Source: Tupaia tana
Taxonomy: Eukaryota > Chordata > Mammalia > Scandentia > Tupaiidae
Length of the DNA stretch: 64,000 nt
Assembly (NCBI GenBank): GCA_026018925.1
Contig: JAKSZU010000008.1
Location: 7,864,415-7,928,414 of the forward strand
Reading direction: 5' to 3'
This document shows positions 9,985 to 21,497 of the stretch, piece after piece. Made by a program: the position numbers and the translations under genes. A model generated the notes under the pieces. The model was given only the letters and a program-made list of their open reading frames with translations. It searched no databases and had not been told where the DNA came from. Position 1 is the first letter of the stretch, and each line of letters starts with the position of its first letter.

Positions 9985-10643
9985 CTTAGTTCGAATCACA
10001 CAAACACCTCTCACCTAAATTCCCTCTGCATATCACTGACTGAAATCCACTTTCTGGGTCATTAAATGAATACAGTTACCAAGTAGCAATATTCAAGAAA
10101 ACGACAAATGAAATCACATAAACAATGATTTTCGTTTCCAGATCAACATTTCATTCTTTTTAAATACATTCATTTTAATATTAATCTGTGCTAGTTACCT
10201 ATTTGAGGAATAGACTACCATCTCAAGTAATGAATCACTGTAGTCTAGAACAGTCATTGAAATAGTTATGATAATGACTTCACCAAAAAACTCAAAATTC
10301 AGGCAGGCCGTTTTCCGTCGTTGGTGTAAGCGCTCACACTTTGACCCTTAAGAGAACAAGGGTGTGTCCTTCCAGTCAGGTGTGCTCAGTGATCATTTGT
10401 GATACCCAGGTACAGAATACAACCGGATCCTCAAAAACAGGTATACAAATCCCATGAGGAAAAAGCAAGTCTGCCCGAAAGTATTCAGAAGTGATAAGAA
10501 TGAAATAATTGGATTAAAATAAGGAAAAATTTTAGTTATAATTTTTTAAGCAGCACAAGAACTCGAACAGTAAAGGTATATGCAAATTTCTCAATGTAAC
10601 TAAAATTTTACAAATAAAATCAAGTGCTAAAATATATTGAGCT
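9985..10643. other. ATP6V1H intron, no recognised element
   Basis: About 660 bp, AT-rich. No repeat or exon recognised. Confidence 0.5.
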
Positions 10644-10895
10644 GGGGGCCAGCAGGTGGCATGGTGGTTATAGTGCTGGACTCCCACATGGCCAACCATG
10701 GTTCAAGTCATGGACCAGCAGCTTGAAAATCACACAGGACACACATGCATGCATGTCCCAAATCCTGAGAGAAGAATGAAGGAGAGAGGACTGCAACATG
10801 GCCAGTCCCCTGGGGGGTGGGAGGTGGTTTCTCACTTTCCTTCTCTCTGTCTCTCTCTGGTGAGTACATGTGCCCTATAGCAAAAACTTAAATAT
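10644..10895 (+). mobile_element. tSINE-L
   Basis: Head with B box GGTTCAAGTCA, body and CCCTATAGCAAAAACTT end. The tail passes into a (CA)n/(TA)n microsatellite. Confidence 0.9.
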
Positions 10896-10900
10896 ATATC

Positions 10901-11002
10901 TATACACACACACACACACACACACACACGTGCACGCGCGCACACACAAAGAAGACATATATATATACACATATACAAAAAACATATATACACATATATA
11001 TA
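10901..11002 (+). repeat. (CA)n and (TA)n microsatellite
   Basis: CA-dinucleotide run at about 10905-10928, a purine/CG-interrupted part, then TATATACACATATA repeats to 11002. Confidence 0.92.
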
Positions 11003-11083
11003 AAATGATCACCAAGAAAGTCATGATGTATTTTTCTATATATTTCTATGCAAAAATGCATCATGACTTTCTCAACAACTCAA
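11003..11083. mobile_element. palindromic MITE, copy 1
   Basis: Near-palindrome with arms AGAAAGTCATGATGTATTTTT and the reverse complement of AAAAATGCATCATGACTTTCT around a loop of about 12 nt. It shares arms with the copies at 22040 and 50853. Length and symmetry suggest a Tc1/mariner-type MITE. No transposase is present. Confidence 0.75.
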
Positions 11084-11790
11084 TAAATACACACATGTAT
11101 ATATTTTGAGCAGGTGGGTGAGGATAACAGCTATCTAAATCTGGAGTTCTCCACTGATCCTTCATAAATACAGGTCACCAAAAAAAATGATAAAAAGACA
11201 CAAAACACACCATTGGAATAATAAGAGACACATTTCTAATTAATCATAAAAACTAAGCAACAAATTCCAGCAAAGCTATCTCTCGCATTCCCACCTCAAC
11301 GCTTCTGGGGCAGTAGGTATAACTAGAAAATGTGTACAAGAAGATATAAGCTCAAAAGAATCTATAATCACCACCAGAAAATAAAAACATTAACTGTGAA
11401 GTAAATGAGAAAGGCTTTTTGTAGACCAGTGCACTGAATAAAGGAAGAGGTAACATTCTTGAAAAGACGTTATCATTTCCTGGAAGAGAAGAAGATAAAA
11501 AGAGAGTGAGAGCATCCTTAGGAGGCTGGGTGGTAGAAAGGAAAAAAAACAGGAAATTTAAGGCCCTACAAGACAAAACAAAAAACAGGACTTTCCTCTC
11601 CCCTCCCCCACACACACAAAAAAAATCAAAGGATACACAATCAGCCCTCCCACCAAAAGAAAGCTATCCATTAAAGAAACTGTACCTGCTACAAAAAGAC
11701 CAGAGGGTACTCCTAGGCTTGTAAGCCACCCACGGCTGTGATGTGAATAGATAAAAGCAGCCTGAATTTATACACAGCTATCACAAAAAG
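11084..11790. other. intron, possibly old L1-type sequence
   Basis: A-rich on the plus strand throughout. It may be an eroded upstream part of the half-L1-like relic that follows, but no specific match can be given. Confidence 0.35.
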
Positions 11791-12340
11791 AAAATAGAAG
11801 ATGCTCATCAAATATCTCAGATGACAAAATTCTTTTCTTAAAAAAAAAAAAAAAGAAGCAAAAGAAAACTGAAACATATCAATCCAAACTGATTTAAATG
11901 TCCTCAAAGAAACATTTGGAAAAATGAAAACCCACCCTGAATCAGAAACTCAAAACTAAGAAATCACCCCTGAACAAGGAAAATAAGAGCTAATTAAATT
12001 AAGAGGAATGAAAGAAAAAGAAAAAATGGTCTCTAAAACTAAAACTAAATTATCAGATACGCTGAAGAGACTCCAAAATCAAAGAACTGTAAGCCAAGGA
12101 TTCTATATTACTCAAACTGTCCTGCAAGTATGAAAACTATAAAAAAAATTATTTTTCTCAAATGTACAACTTAGAGACGACCGTTCCCACAAAACCTTCT
12201 TAAGGAATATACTGGCAGATATGCTTTCCCAATCAAGAGCGCTCTAGAAAAACCTGAGCATAAGGAGCAGTGTGAAAGTCTAGAATAACAAAAGAAAGGT
12301 GGGAACAAGTGCAGAATAACAATATATAAGTGTTACCTGT
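11791..12340 (+). mobile_element. HAL1/L1-like relic
   Basis: A-rich plus-strand sequence with the run AAAGAACTGTAAGCCAAGG, then TTCTATATTACTCAAACTG and TCCTGCAAGTATGAAAAC. From memory these resemble the 3' part of half-L1 (HAL1) elements. Eroded, with no long frame. Confidence 0.5.
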
Positions 12341-12369
12341 TCTGAGAAAGTTTTAAAAATGCAATTTTA

Positions 12370-12625
12370 GGGACCAGCAGTTGTAATGGCTATGTTGCTG
12401 GATTTCCATGTAGTCAACAGTGGTTTGCGTCTCGGACCTGGTGGCTTAAACTCACGCCGGGCGTGTGTGCGTGTGTGCCCAAGATCCGGAGAGGAGAATG
12501 GAGGAGAAGGGACTGTGACGAGGCCATCCCCCCTAGGGGGTGATTTCTCGCTTTCTGTCTCTCTGTCTCTCTCTGTCTTTCTGGTGAGCGTATGCACCCT
12601 ATAGCAAAACCTCTCTCCCACAGGA
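12370..12625 (+). mobile_element. tSINE-L with A-box deletion
   Basis: A 6-nt loss removes part of the A box (AGCAGTTGTAATGGC), while the body is near consensus. The 3' end reads CCTATAGCAAAACCTCTC. Confidence 0.93.
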
Positions 12626-13086
12626 AAAAAGTACAAACAAAATGTATCACAGAGAATAAAACAGTAAATGTAACCTAGTGCACACTGTAATTTTAATAGA
12701 GTTGAGATCGAACTTCTTAGTAATATTCATAACTACAGATGGTTTAATTCATCTATATTAAAGAAAAAGGTACTCAATTGACAAAGACAGACCCACTCTA
12801 CCAGGATAAGGGGAGGCTCAACAATCTGTCACAGAAGATGTGCAAATACAGAAGGGGCAACTGGAAAAAGCCCAGCGGTGCCAAACCAAAATAAACTGAG
12901 AGTTATGGGTGTGTCGTGGTTTTTAGTGCATATGTGTACATGTAATAACTGAAGGTGCAAGTGCATGTGATATACATATGACCACGGCCCACACTGCAAC
13001 TCACAGCATCTTCATTCCAGATGCAGTCGTGTACAAAACCAAGATAACCAAGGCAGACTGTAACAATCCCATTTTTCTAAACTGTC
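12626..13086. other. ATP6V1H intron, no recognised element
   Basis: About 460 bp. Nothing recognised. Confidence 0.5.
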
Positions 13087-13259
13087 TTTTTTTTTAAATA
13101 ATTATTTATTTTTATTTATATATTTATTTATGTATTTATTTTAATTTGACCAGAGAGAGAGGGAGGGAAAGTGAAAACGCAAGCTGCCAGGTCCTGGACT
13201 TGAACTGAGGTCAGTGACATGGGGATCTAGGTCCCCAACCACACCACCACCTGCCACCC
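13087..13259 (-). mobile_element. tSINE-S
   Basis: Reverse short form: (ATTT)-rich tail, TTAATTTGACCAGAGAG, then the head complement ending CACCACCTGCCACCCC. Confidence 0.9.
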
Positions 13260-13370
13260 CTAAACTACACTGTCTTAAAGAAGTGCTGAGAGAGACCTAG
13301 GTCGTACTAAGATAGACCTGACTCAGTTGAGGCTTGAGACTGATCCTGCCTCACATTAGAAAATCACATA

Positions 13371-13633
13371 TGGCGGGACCAGCAGTTAGCGTAATGGCTA
13401 TGTCGCTGAACTCCCACGTAGTCAACTGCAGTTCAAGTCCCGGACCCGGCGGCTTAAACTCACGATGGGCGCATGTGTGTGTGTGCCCAAGATCCCAAGA
13501 GGAGAATGGAGGAGAAAGGACTGCAGCATGGCCATCCCCCTGGGGGTTGATTTCTCACTTTCTGTGTCTCTGTCTCTCTCTGTCTTTCTGGCGTGCACAC
13601 ATGCCCTATAGCCAAAACCTCTCCAAAAGAAAA
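13371..13633 (+). mobile_element. tSINE-L with TSD
   Basis: Near consensus, A box TTAGCGTAATGG. AAAATCACA at 13360-13368 and 13634-13642. Confidence 0.94.
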
Positions 13634-13645
13634 AAAATCACACAC

Positions 13646-13880
13646 GGGCCGGCAGTGGTGTGGTGGTTAAGATGCTGGACTCCCACGTGGCCAACCATGG
13701 TTCGAGTTCTAGACCTGGCAGCCTGAGAATCACACTGGTGCATGTATATTTCTGCCCAAAATCCCAGGAGGAAAATGGAGAAGGGATTGTGTCATGGCCA
13801 TCCCCCAAGGGGGTGATTTCTCACTTTCCCTCTCTGTCTCTCTCCCGCCAGCACACAAGCCCTATGGCTAAAACCTTGGC
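13646..13880 (+). mobile_element. tSINE-L
   Basis: Starts four bases after the previous TSD. Head GTGGTTAAGATGCTGG, B box GGTTCGAGTTC. The 3' end GCTAAAACCTT runs into the G-tract at 13881. Confidence 0.9.
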
Positions 13881-13909
13881 GGGGGTGGGGTGGGGTGGGG
13901 GGGATGGGG
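13881..13909 (+). repeat. G-tract array (quadruplex motif)
   Basis: Five runs of four or more G separated by single T's or AT on the plus strand. Confidence 0.9.
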
Positions 13910-14660
13910 AACCACTACAATCCCATAGAGGACGCTTGGCCCCCAAGAAGTGCCTTTACTTCCAACCTTTGTCTTGGTAACTAGCACAGCCCTTAGTGAA
14001 GAGCAGGCCATCAGTAAATGTTTTTTCCTTGTAATGTGACAGAACAACGCTCCCTAAGAGCCCAGACTGACACTTGTCCAGTTTAAGACATGCAGAAAGC
14101 ACTGGATGCAGCAGCTGGCTGGCCTGCCTCGTAAGAACTGCTCTGCGTACCAAGATTCTCTGGTATAAAATACAAAATCATGAATGAAGGAGATCTCTCT
14201 GTACTCAGGGACAGTAAAGCAACAGTCAGTAGTTTCAGATGAGAAGTAAAGCTATCCTCAGAGGGAACAAAAGCCCTGAACCCCACTTGGGCACCAGCCC
14301 CAATACACGGGTATCAAAGTCTGTTGATGGATTAAAAAGAAGAAGCCATATCAACAATAAATGCACACGACATCCAGAAAGCCTCAGGTGAGTCACCGAA
14401 CTCTGCTGATGTCCAACAAAGAACTCTGAGTAACCTCAGAAAAATACGTATTGATTACTCGACGTCCTCAAAACAACAATAATAGCCTGAGGGTATTTCC
14501 GTCTCAGGTATTATCAGCGAATTATAACTCACACAGTTAAGAAAAATACATTACAGCACTGGTTCCTATCTAGTGCGCAGTAGTTGGGACCTTACAAAAA
14601 TGTAGTTTCTGTGAGGTACGTAAAAAAACAAAGTCACCAGATGTGTAAGGATATACCTAC
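13910..14660. other. ATP6V1H intron, no recognised element
   Basis: About 750 bp downstream of exon 3 on the transcript. No repeat recognised. Confidence 0.5.
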
Positions 14661-14750
14661 CTGGAGCATATCATCAACCATGGTTAGGATGTACTGAACC
14701 GTCTGCTCTTTAGAGATGTGAGTCATCAGATTGATAAACGTTTTAGCACA
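14661..14750 (-). CDS. ATP6V1H: ATP6V1H coding exon 3, residues 73-102
   Basis: Internal exon of 90 nt (30 codons, phase 0/0) encoding [20 protein letters not shown] followed by [10 protein letters not shown]. Acceptor gtcctag from 14751 upward, donor gtaggtat from 14660 downward on the minus strand. It lies in the N-terminal helical domain of V-ATPase subunit H. Every residue agrees with the mammalian protein as I know it. Confidence 0.97.
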
Positions 14751-14908
14751 CTAGGACAAAAAGAAAAGAATGTAAACTATTGTTTTCAGTTGTAAACACA
14801 ACAATTTCATGGACTTTCGTAAGACATTATTTCTCTTTCATAGATTAGAATACAAATGCTATTAACTTACAGATTTTATTTAAGGAAAATTCATATCGTT
14901 TCCTTTGT

Positions 14909-15149
14909 TTGTAAAATTGCCAGAAGGTCGGTGTAATATCCAGAGAAAGAAAGACGGGAAGAGAGAGAAAGCACCCCAGCGGTGGTCACACTGCAATCAC
15001 TTGGCCTCCATTCTTCCATGTAGTCAGGGCATGGGACGTGTACACACATATGCCCAGCAGGCTCCTCAGGCTGCAGGAACCAGGATTCAGAATGTGCTCG
15101 GCCATCTGGAATCCAGCTTCCCTTCACCACCCGGCTGCAGGACCAGCCC
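14909..15149 (-). mobile_element. old tSINE-L
   Basis: Divergent reverse copy: GTGGTCACACTGCAATC and CTCCATTCTTCC blocks, head complement ending GGACCAGCCC. Confidence 0.72.
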
Positions 15150-15269
15150 AGAAAGCGTGTACCTTTCACATTTGTTGTGGTAAAGCATGGGAGGACTTTA
15201 CTATGACTTGCATCAGACTTGATCATTTTAGTGATCAAGTAAATATTCACTGTTTTCAAAATATTCACT

Positions 15270-15547
15270 ATTTTATTTATTTTTTTAATTTATTTTACTA
15301 TTTAGGTCACAGGACATGTACCCTCACCAGACAGAGACAGAGACAGGGAAAGTGAGATATCACTAAAGTGAGAAATAATCCCCCAAGGGAGATGACCATG
15401 CCACAGTTCCTTCTCCTCCATTCTTCTCCAGGAACCTTGGGCATGCACACACACTGCACACGATTTTCAAGTCACCAGGTCCAGAACTCAGACCACGGTC
15501 AGACATGTGTGAGTCCAGCACCTTAACCACCATGACATCTGCTGACC
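15270..15547 (-). mobile_element. tSINE-L
   Basis: Reverse copy. The AAGTGAGA(A/T)AT block is duplicated (AAGTGAGATATCACT then AAGTGAGAAATAATC). Head complement CATCTGCTGACCC. Confidence 0.88.
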
Positions 15548-15592
15548 CAGTGTTCACTATTTTTAAATAGACATGCCTAGCAACTATCACCT

Positions 15593-15859
15593 CTTTTTTT
15601 TTTTTTTTTTTTTTTTGAGAGGTTTTTGCTATAGGGCACGTGTGCTTGCCAGAAAGAGAGACAGAGAGACAGAAAGCGAGAAATCACCCCTAAGGGGGGA
15701 TGGCCATGCCACAATCCCTTCTCCTCCATTTTCCTCTCAGGATCTTGGGCATGTACACACACGTGCCCAGCGTGAGTTTAAGCCACTGGGTCTGGGACAT
15801 GAACTACAGTCGACTACATGGGAGTCCAGCGACATAGACATTACACCAACTGCTAGTCT
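15593..15859 (-). mobile_element. tSINE-L
   Basis: Reverse, near-consensus copy with a 23-nt T-run at the tail side. Head complement ACACCAACTGCTAGTC. Confidence 0.94.
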
Positions 15860-15869
15860 TGTATGAATT

Positions 15870-16057
15870 CTTTTTTAAAAAGAATTACTTATCTAATTTA
15901 TTTGTCATTTTTCAAATTTGCTTCAAAGCATATAAATTCATCAGAGAGAGAGAGAGAAGGTGCACACATGATCTTCAAGCCACCAGGTCAGGACTCAGAC
16001 CGCAGTTGACCACATAGGAGTCCAGCACCTTAACCACCACACCACCTGCTGGCCCCA
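15870..16057 (-). mobile_element. tSINE with mixed short/long features
   Basis: Reverse copy that lacks the AGAATGGAGG block but keeps GCACACATGATCTTCAAGCC. Head complement ACCACCTGCTGGCCCC. Confidence 0.85.
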
Positions 16058-16529
16058 TGACTATCAATTCTAGATTATGCATGATAGCATAAAGTTAGGT
16101 AGACAATCAAACCTTACCATGGCTTTGGGCGTTTCATTGTTTTATTGTGCCCACTAAGAAGCAGAACACTAGAGCAACGAGAGTATGGAGACTGGAATCA
16201 GAAGGCCTAGGCCGTCCCTAATCTACGACTCGCCAACTATACCACAATCTCTGGAATTCAGTACAGACTGGAGCCAGCAATGTGTTACCCACCGATTTCC
16301 CAGGACTATTGTCAGGAACAGACCAAGCAGATATGGCTCCTTCAGCCAAACAGAGCCAATGTCAGAAAACAGGATGGGTGCCAGGTTCTAAACTCAGTAT
16401 ATAAATCAAATAGGAGCCAATCAACATCATCCTATAAAATTATTTAAATTGGCCAAAAAACAGTTCCGTGTGTATGACACCATTCAGTAATAGAGTTGGA
16501 GTCATACTTTTAAAAACCATCCCCACCCT
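16058..16529. other. ATP6V1H intron, no recognised element
   Basis: About 470 bp. Nothing recognised. Confidence 0.5.
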
Positions 16530-16768
16530 GAGGCCAGCAGGTGGTTTGGAGGTTAAGACGCTGGATTCCACAGGGTCAACCACAGATTGAGTCCCGGACC
16601 AGGCAGCTTGAAAATCACTCCAGACATGGGTGGATGTGTACCCAAAATCCCAAGAGGAAAATGGAGGAGAAGGGATTGCAGCATGACCATCCCTGGAGAT
16701 GATTTCTCATCTCCCTCCCCAACTGTCCCCCTGGCAAGTATATGTGCCCCATAGCAAAAGTTTTTAAT
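16530..16768 (+). mobile_element. tSINE-L
   Basis: Head GGTTAAGACGCTGGATT, body present, G/C hairpin eroded. End CCCCATAGCAAAAG. Confidence 0.88.
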
Positions 16769-16805
16769 TAATTAATTAATTTCATTAAATAAAAAGGACC
16801 TTCCA

Positions 16806-16806
<1 letters not shown>

Positions 16807-16846
<40 letters not shown>
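16807..16846 (+). repeat. (CA)n microsatellite
   Basis: About 20 uninterrupted CA units between two SINEs. Confidence 0.96.
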
Positions 16847-16848
<2 letters not shown>

Positions 16849-16849
16849 C

Positions 16850-17100
16850 AGGCAGGCCTGTGACCTAGAGGTTAAGAGAATTGGGTCTGAAATGGCAGAT
16901 GGAGTCCCAGACCTGGCAGCCTGAAAAACATACCAAGCGTATGTGCATGTGTGCCCAAAATCTCGGCAGGATAGAGAAATGGAGAAGACTGCAATATGAC
17001 CTTGTCCCACTGGGGAAGGTGCTTTCTCTTTCTATCTATCTCTCTGTATCTCTATTTGTCTCTGGCAAGAACATATATCCTTCAACAATTAATTTTTTAA
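16850..17100 (+). mobile_element. old tSINE-L
   Basis: Head GACCTAGAGGTTAAGAG, B box eroded to GGAGTCCCAG. GTGTGCCCAAAATC and the pyrimidine stretch remain. Confidence 0.8.
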
Positions 17101-17562
17101 AAAAGCTTCAAACAAGATACAAAAATTAATAAATAAATGGGGAAAATATAATTCCACTTTAATCAAAATAATGTTATCCCTTTTAATATGGAAAATTCAA
17201 ATATTTTTATCTTATTTGGCATTTCAAACACTACTAATGAGAATACAAAGTGGAAAAGATGTTCTAAAATAGTTAAGCAACTTTGAACTTTGAACTTTGA
17301 AACAGTCATTTCTCTGCTATTATAGAAGTCTGTTCTAAGAAGACATTAGAATACAGAAAAGGACGGTGATATAAACATACTCGATATTACATTTTTTTCT
17401 AAAATTAACTAAGAAAACTAGAACTCTCTTAAAGCCTTCCAGTGAAAGGATTTTTAGTTAAACTATGGTGTATACCTACAACCGTCTATCCCATAATCAC
17501 TAAGATCTTTCTGGAATGTCCGATGATGCAGGGAACTAACTGTTCATGATACAATACATCAC
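17101..17562. other. ATP6V1H intron, no recognised element
   Basis: AT-rich, with a three-unit CTTTGAA repeat at about 17281-17300. Otherwise nothing recognised. Confidence 0.5.
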
Positions 17563-17665
17563 CTGGCTGCCTTCAGTTTGAAGCATCTCTTGCTTCTCTT
17601 CAGGACTTCTTTTCATTTCGAACCTCTGAATAAATTCACAATCTTCAGCAGAAATCATCTGTCCC
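17563..17665 (-). CDS. ATP6V1H: ATP6V1H coding exon 2, residues 38-72
   Basis: Exon of 103 nt. Its first base completes the Gln codon split from exon 1 (CA|G), followed by GQMISAEDCEFIQRFEMKRS and PEEKQEMLQTEGSQ. Acceptor tttccag from 17666 upward, donor gtgatgta from 17562 downward. The phase match with exon 1 is exact. The donor GTGATG is weaker than GTAAGT at its +3 and +5 positions. All residues agree with the mammalian protein as I know it. Confidence 0.97.
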
Positions 17666-18648
17666 CTGGAAAGTGAGAATAAGTAGTTCTATTCAGTAAG
17701 AGGTGAACAGCCACCAGGAACAAGGAACAAGTGACAGAGGAATCCCCTCTTTCTCTTCTCTGCCCCAGAGTTAGCCACATGGGCAGAAGCAAGAGCCCTA
17801 CCATCCGACTGACCCGGGTTCAAAGCTTAGCTCCACCACTTGCCAATAGTGCAGCCTCTCTGAAACTTGAGTTAATGTATCTGCAAAATGCGAACAATGA
17901 CCACAAGGCCTTGAAGGGGCTGTTTTGAGGATGAGATTAAATAATCGCACAGCACCTGGCCCTTGACACTCAACAAAAAGTCACCTCTTTTCATCATCCT
18001 AAGTCTCACCCTTAGTCCCCCACCCAAGACACATAACTTACTTGGCCTTCTAATTTATCAAGTCTGAAGAAAATACATACAATACAAATAAACCACAATC
18101 ATTTTCTCCAGTATCTTCTTTTCCTCCAGGCTCACCAAAAATAAATAAATAAATAATGATGATTCCCTCCTCTCTAAAAATTCCTCTCTCCACCTGAGAG
18201 CCTGTCCTCCCATCAGCCTCCTGCACTGCCCTATCCTGCGTCCTCCACCTGTCCAGGGGGTCCCGTCATCACTGGCTCTCCCCACTTCAAAGCTTGCTGG
18301 ACCTCAAAACCTTGGAATCTCACTTTTCTTCCCAAGCTCTTTCCTTCCGAGAGACTTAAGTCAAGAGTCCCATCTTCCCTCTCTCCCAAGCCATCTCACT
18401 GTCCTCTGCCTGCACGCAGATGCCTCGCCCTTTGACAAACTCAGCACCACTGCCAAGTGTGTCATCTTCCCTTCCAAACCCACTTGACCTCCCCCGCTCC
18501 AGTCATCATGGACTCAAAACACATCGCAGCAAACCCCCATCAGATTCTGTAAACACAGGCCCTTCCCCGTTACACACCAGCTAGGATTCATTCACATCAC
18601 CTGTTTCAGGCCGTCAGTAAGGAGGGAAAGGAAAGAATTTGAGCCGAT
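17666..18648. other. ATP6V1H intron 1, pyrimidine-rich stretch
   Basis: 18170-18640 is C/T-rich and reads like the gene-like part of an ancient repeat (L2-type), but no definite family can be named. An (AAAT) run of four units lies near 18138. Confidence 0.4.
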
Positions 18649-18649
18649 T

Positions 18650-18886
18650 GAGGCTAGCAGGTGGAGTGGTAGTTGGGACACCAGACTCTCACTTGGCTGA
18701 GCATGGTTCAAGTCCTGGGCCCAGTGGCTTGGAAATCATGCCGGGCGCATGTGCGTGCATGCCCAAAATCCCGGAGGAGAGGGGATGCATAGTGGCCATC
18801 CCTCCTGGAGGGTGCTTTCTCACTTTCTCTGTCTCTCCAGCAAGTATACACACCCTATGGAAAGAACCTTATAAAAAGAAAGAAGA
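18650..18886 (+). mobile_element. tSINE-L
   Basis: Head with A box AGTGGTAGTTGGG and B box GGTTCAAGTCC. CpG-rich GCCGGGCGCATGTGCGTGC segment retained. Confidence 0.9.
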
Positions 18887-19548
18887 ACTTGTCCCTATCT
18901 CAGGAAGAGTTTTAACTCTGGGTGTGAAACATCGCATGTCACCACCCCTCTGACTATTTTCCATACAAGTACAATATGCCCTGCCCTACTCTGAGTGGTC
19001 AAGGAAGCTCGATGAGAAAACTTCAGAAAAAGCACTCCAGCAACTTGGAGTAAAAACAAGTTCAAAGTACACTCCTTCCAACATGCTTTATCATTCAAAC
19101 ATCAACATATCTTTTGACTCAGTAGGTGAAAAAGCTGGCTGACCCCTACCCCAAGTACAGCAAGGGACTGGTGTCCCACAAAACCCGGCCAGGCCAATGC
19201 TGGACGTGGAGCGGCCTGCCCAGTGTACATTACTACAGGAGTGTGGTCCTTTCCCAGAGCTGTGCTGGGTCAGCATCCCAGGGAGGCCCCGAGGTGAGGA
19301 TCCTTATGCGAGTGACTTAGGAAGGCCGTGCTCCCGGGAGAGACCAGGGAGAGGGAGGAGCATACATAGCATGGAAGAAGAGGTTGACCAGGGCCCAGCA
19401 AAGGGGACAGAGGACAGCTCTCCCTGAGCCCACCGAGGGCCTGGGAAGGTAACACATGTTCTCAGAGCTGTTCCCTAAGACAAGGAGATGAACTTGCAGA
19501 CTTCCTGTCACCTCCATCCACAACCCCACCTTTTTCCAAAGATCCTGA
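18887..19548. other. ATP6V1H intron 1, no recognised element
   Basis: About 660 bp, moderately GC-rich with overlapping chance frames. No homologue recognised. Confidence 0.5.
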
Positions 19549-19781
19549 TTAAAAAAAAAAACTCATTTCTTCCATGAGTGAGACAGACAGAGAGAAACAA
19601 AGAGACAGCACTCCCAACGGGGTCCTGAAGCCATGATCCACCCCCAGCTTCACCAGGCCCAGGTCACGAGCACGCGTGCCTGGTGTACTCAGGGAGGTCT
19701 CCAGACGCAAACAGGGAACCTTTCCAAGTGGGTCTGCTTTGCAGAACATCGGGTTTTACTGCTGCACCACTGTCCAGCCCC
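19549..19781 (-). mobile_element. tSINE-C
   Basis: Reverse member of the second family: TTTCTTCCATGAGTGAG at the tail side, CTCAGGGAGGTCTCCAGACG, and head complement GCACCACTGTCCAGCCCCC. Confidence 0.82.
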
Positions 19782-20078
19782 CAGATCTTGGTTTTAACGT
19801 ACTCACAAGAATCAGCATTTTATTTTACCTTCCTAGAACTTATACGCACTATTGCAATATGCTAAATTGTTTCACTTACTTTGGATTTGCTTCTGCACTT
19901 TGTAATCCACTGTTCTGTCTTTTAGGTACCTATTCCACACTGCTTCAAGCACGCTAACATATTCTTTAATATGTTCTAAAACTATACTCAGGAGTTCATT
20001 TTTTAATTGTCAATTACCAACCAAAAGGAGAGTTTGTCTTTCTAGATCTCTCTGAGACAGGTAACAGTTGTGGCTAAT

Positions 20079-20361
20079 TTCCCTCTCTCTCTCTCTCTCC
20101 CTCTCTCTCTCGTTTTTGTTTGTTTGTTTTAGGACAAGTGCGCTTCCAGGGGACAAAGACAGAAACAAAGGGGGAAAATGGGAAAGGGCCGTTGGGGGGA
20201 TAGCCATGCTGCAATTCCTTCTCCTCCATTCTCCTCTCAGGACTGTGAGGACACATGCACATGGACCCAGCATGTTTTTCAAGCCACTGGGTCGGGGACT
20301 CAACTGAGTAGTCAGCCCTGTGGGATCCAGTTGCCTCAACTTCTGTGCCACCTGCTGGCCT
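20079..20361 (-). mobile_element. tSINE-L with (CT)n flank
   Basis: Reverse copy with GTTTGTTTGTTTTAGG at its tail side. Body AGCCATGCTGCAATTCC, head complement CCACCTGCTGGCC. Confidence 0.88.
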
Positions 20362-20388
20362 GTACTGCAGCCATTGCTTGATGCTGTT

Positions 20389-20648
20389 TTTTTTTTTTAG
20401 AGAGATTTTTACTAAAGGGAATGTACAGTCACTGGAGAGACAGAGAGAAACAGAGACATAAAGCAAGAAATCACCCTCCAGGGGGATGGACACACCACAA
20501 TCCCTTTTCCTCCATTCTCCTCTTGAGATTTTGGGCACACACGCACGTGTGCCCAGCTTGAGTTTTAAGCCACCAGGTCCAGGACTCAAACCACAGTCAA
20601 CTACATGGGAGTTCAGCAACACAGCCATCATGCCACCTGCTGGTCCCC
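20389..20648 (-). mobile_element. tSINE-L with imperfect TSD
   Basis: Reverse full copy. TGCTTGATGCTGTT (20375-20388) and TGCTTGACACTGTT (20649-20662) differ at two bases. Confidence 0.92.
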
Positions 20649-21497
20649 TGCTTGACACTGTTGACATTCTGCCTCAGCTCTCAGATTCACCTAGCGCCCT
20701 CGAGCCACTGCTCCTCAGCTTCTTCACCAGCTCCTACGTCTCAGCCCATGGAAGGCTCTCCTCATCTCTCTCTCCAGGCTCCCGCCATGGTGCTCTCCAC
20801 AGTGCAAGTTCTGGCCCGTCTTCTATGCTCCTCACTCACAGCTTACCTGAACTCCCTAGCTAAAACGATGTTACTCCGCAGTCTCGCTATGCTGATGTGA
20901 AAAGGTGTGTCACCACCTCTGTGATCAGGGTAATCCCTGAAAAAGTTGCAGCTCTGTGACCACGAGGAAGGTGTACCATGAAGGCTGTACCTGCCAACCT
21001 TGTCATTTATCAGCCTCCTCAATTTAAATAACTGTGGTTTTGTTTTGTTTTGTTTTGTTTCCATTGTAAAGCCATTTTTCTGAAGTCTTGCACTTGTTTC
21101 AGGTAACCTTTTTCTTTTTTTGTTCAAATTCTTTCAAGTCTGATTCTTCCTTTCACAGTCCCATAATAGCAAGTAGTGCCATCTCTCATGCCCCACAGCC
21201 AATCAGGCACCAGTCCTGGTTCTTGGACCAGACTGCTACTCTCCTCTGGACTTCCCTCCTCTGGAGCAGCCCAGCCTGGCAACAGTCCACCAATGGGTTT
21301 CCTGCTCTAATCTAACCCTACTGCAGACCATCTTCTTACCTACCACCGGACACTTGCTCAAGAACACACCTGATCATGTCCTTCCCTTCACATTAGTCAG
21401 ACTGAGAGTTTGAATCGCAGCCTACCTAGTCCCAAGGCAGAGGCGGTCACTGAAAAATCTTTCAAATCAATTGACTAATTAAAACCAAATACACACA
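20649..21497. other. ATP6V1H intron 1, no recognised element
   Basis: C/T-rich first half (20650-20860), possibly part of an ancient repeat, then a (TTTTG)4 run near 21038. Nothing else recognised. Confidence 0.45.

Noticed and set aside
20074-20667. 197-codon and other long minus-strand frames
   Set aside because: They run through two tSINE-L copies. The recurring peptides (e.g. EWRRRDCG, SLDSHVVD) appear wherever that SINE occurs and are not proteins.
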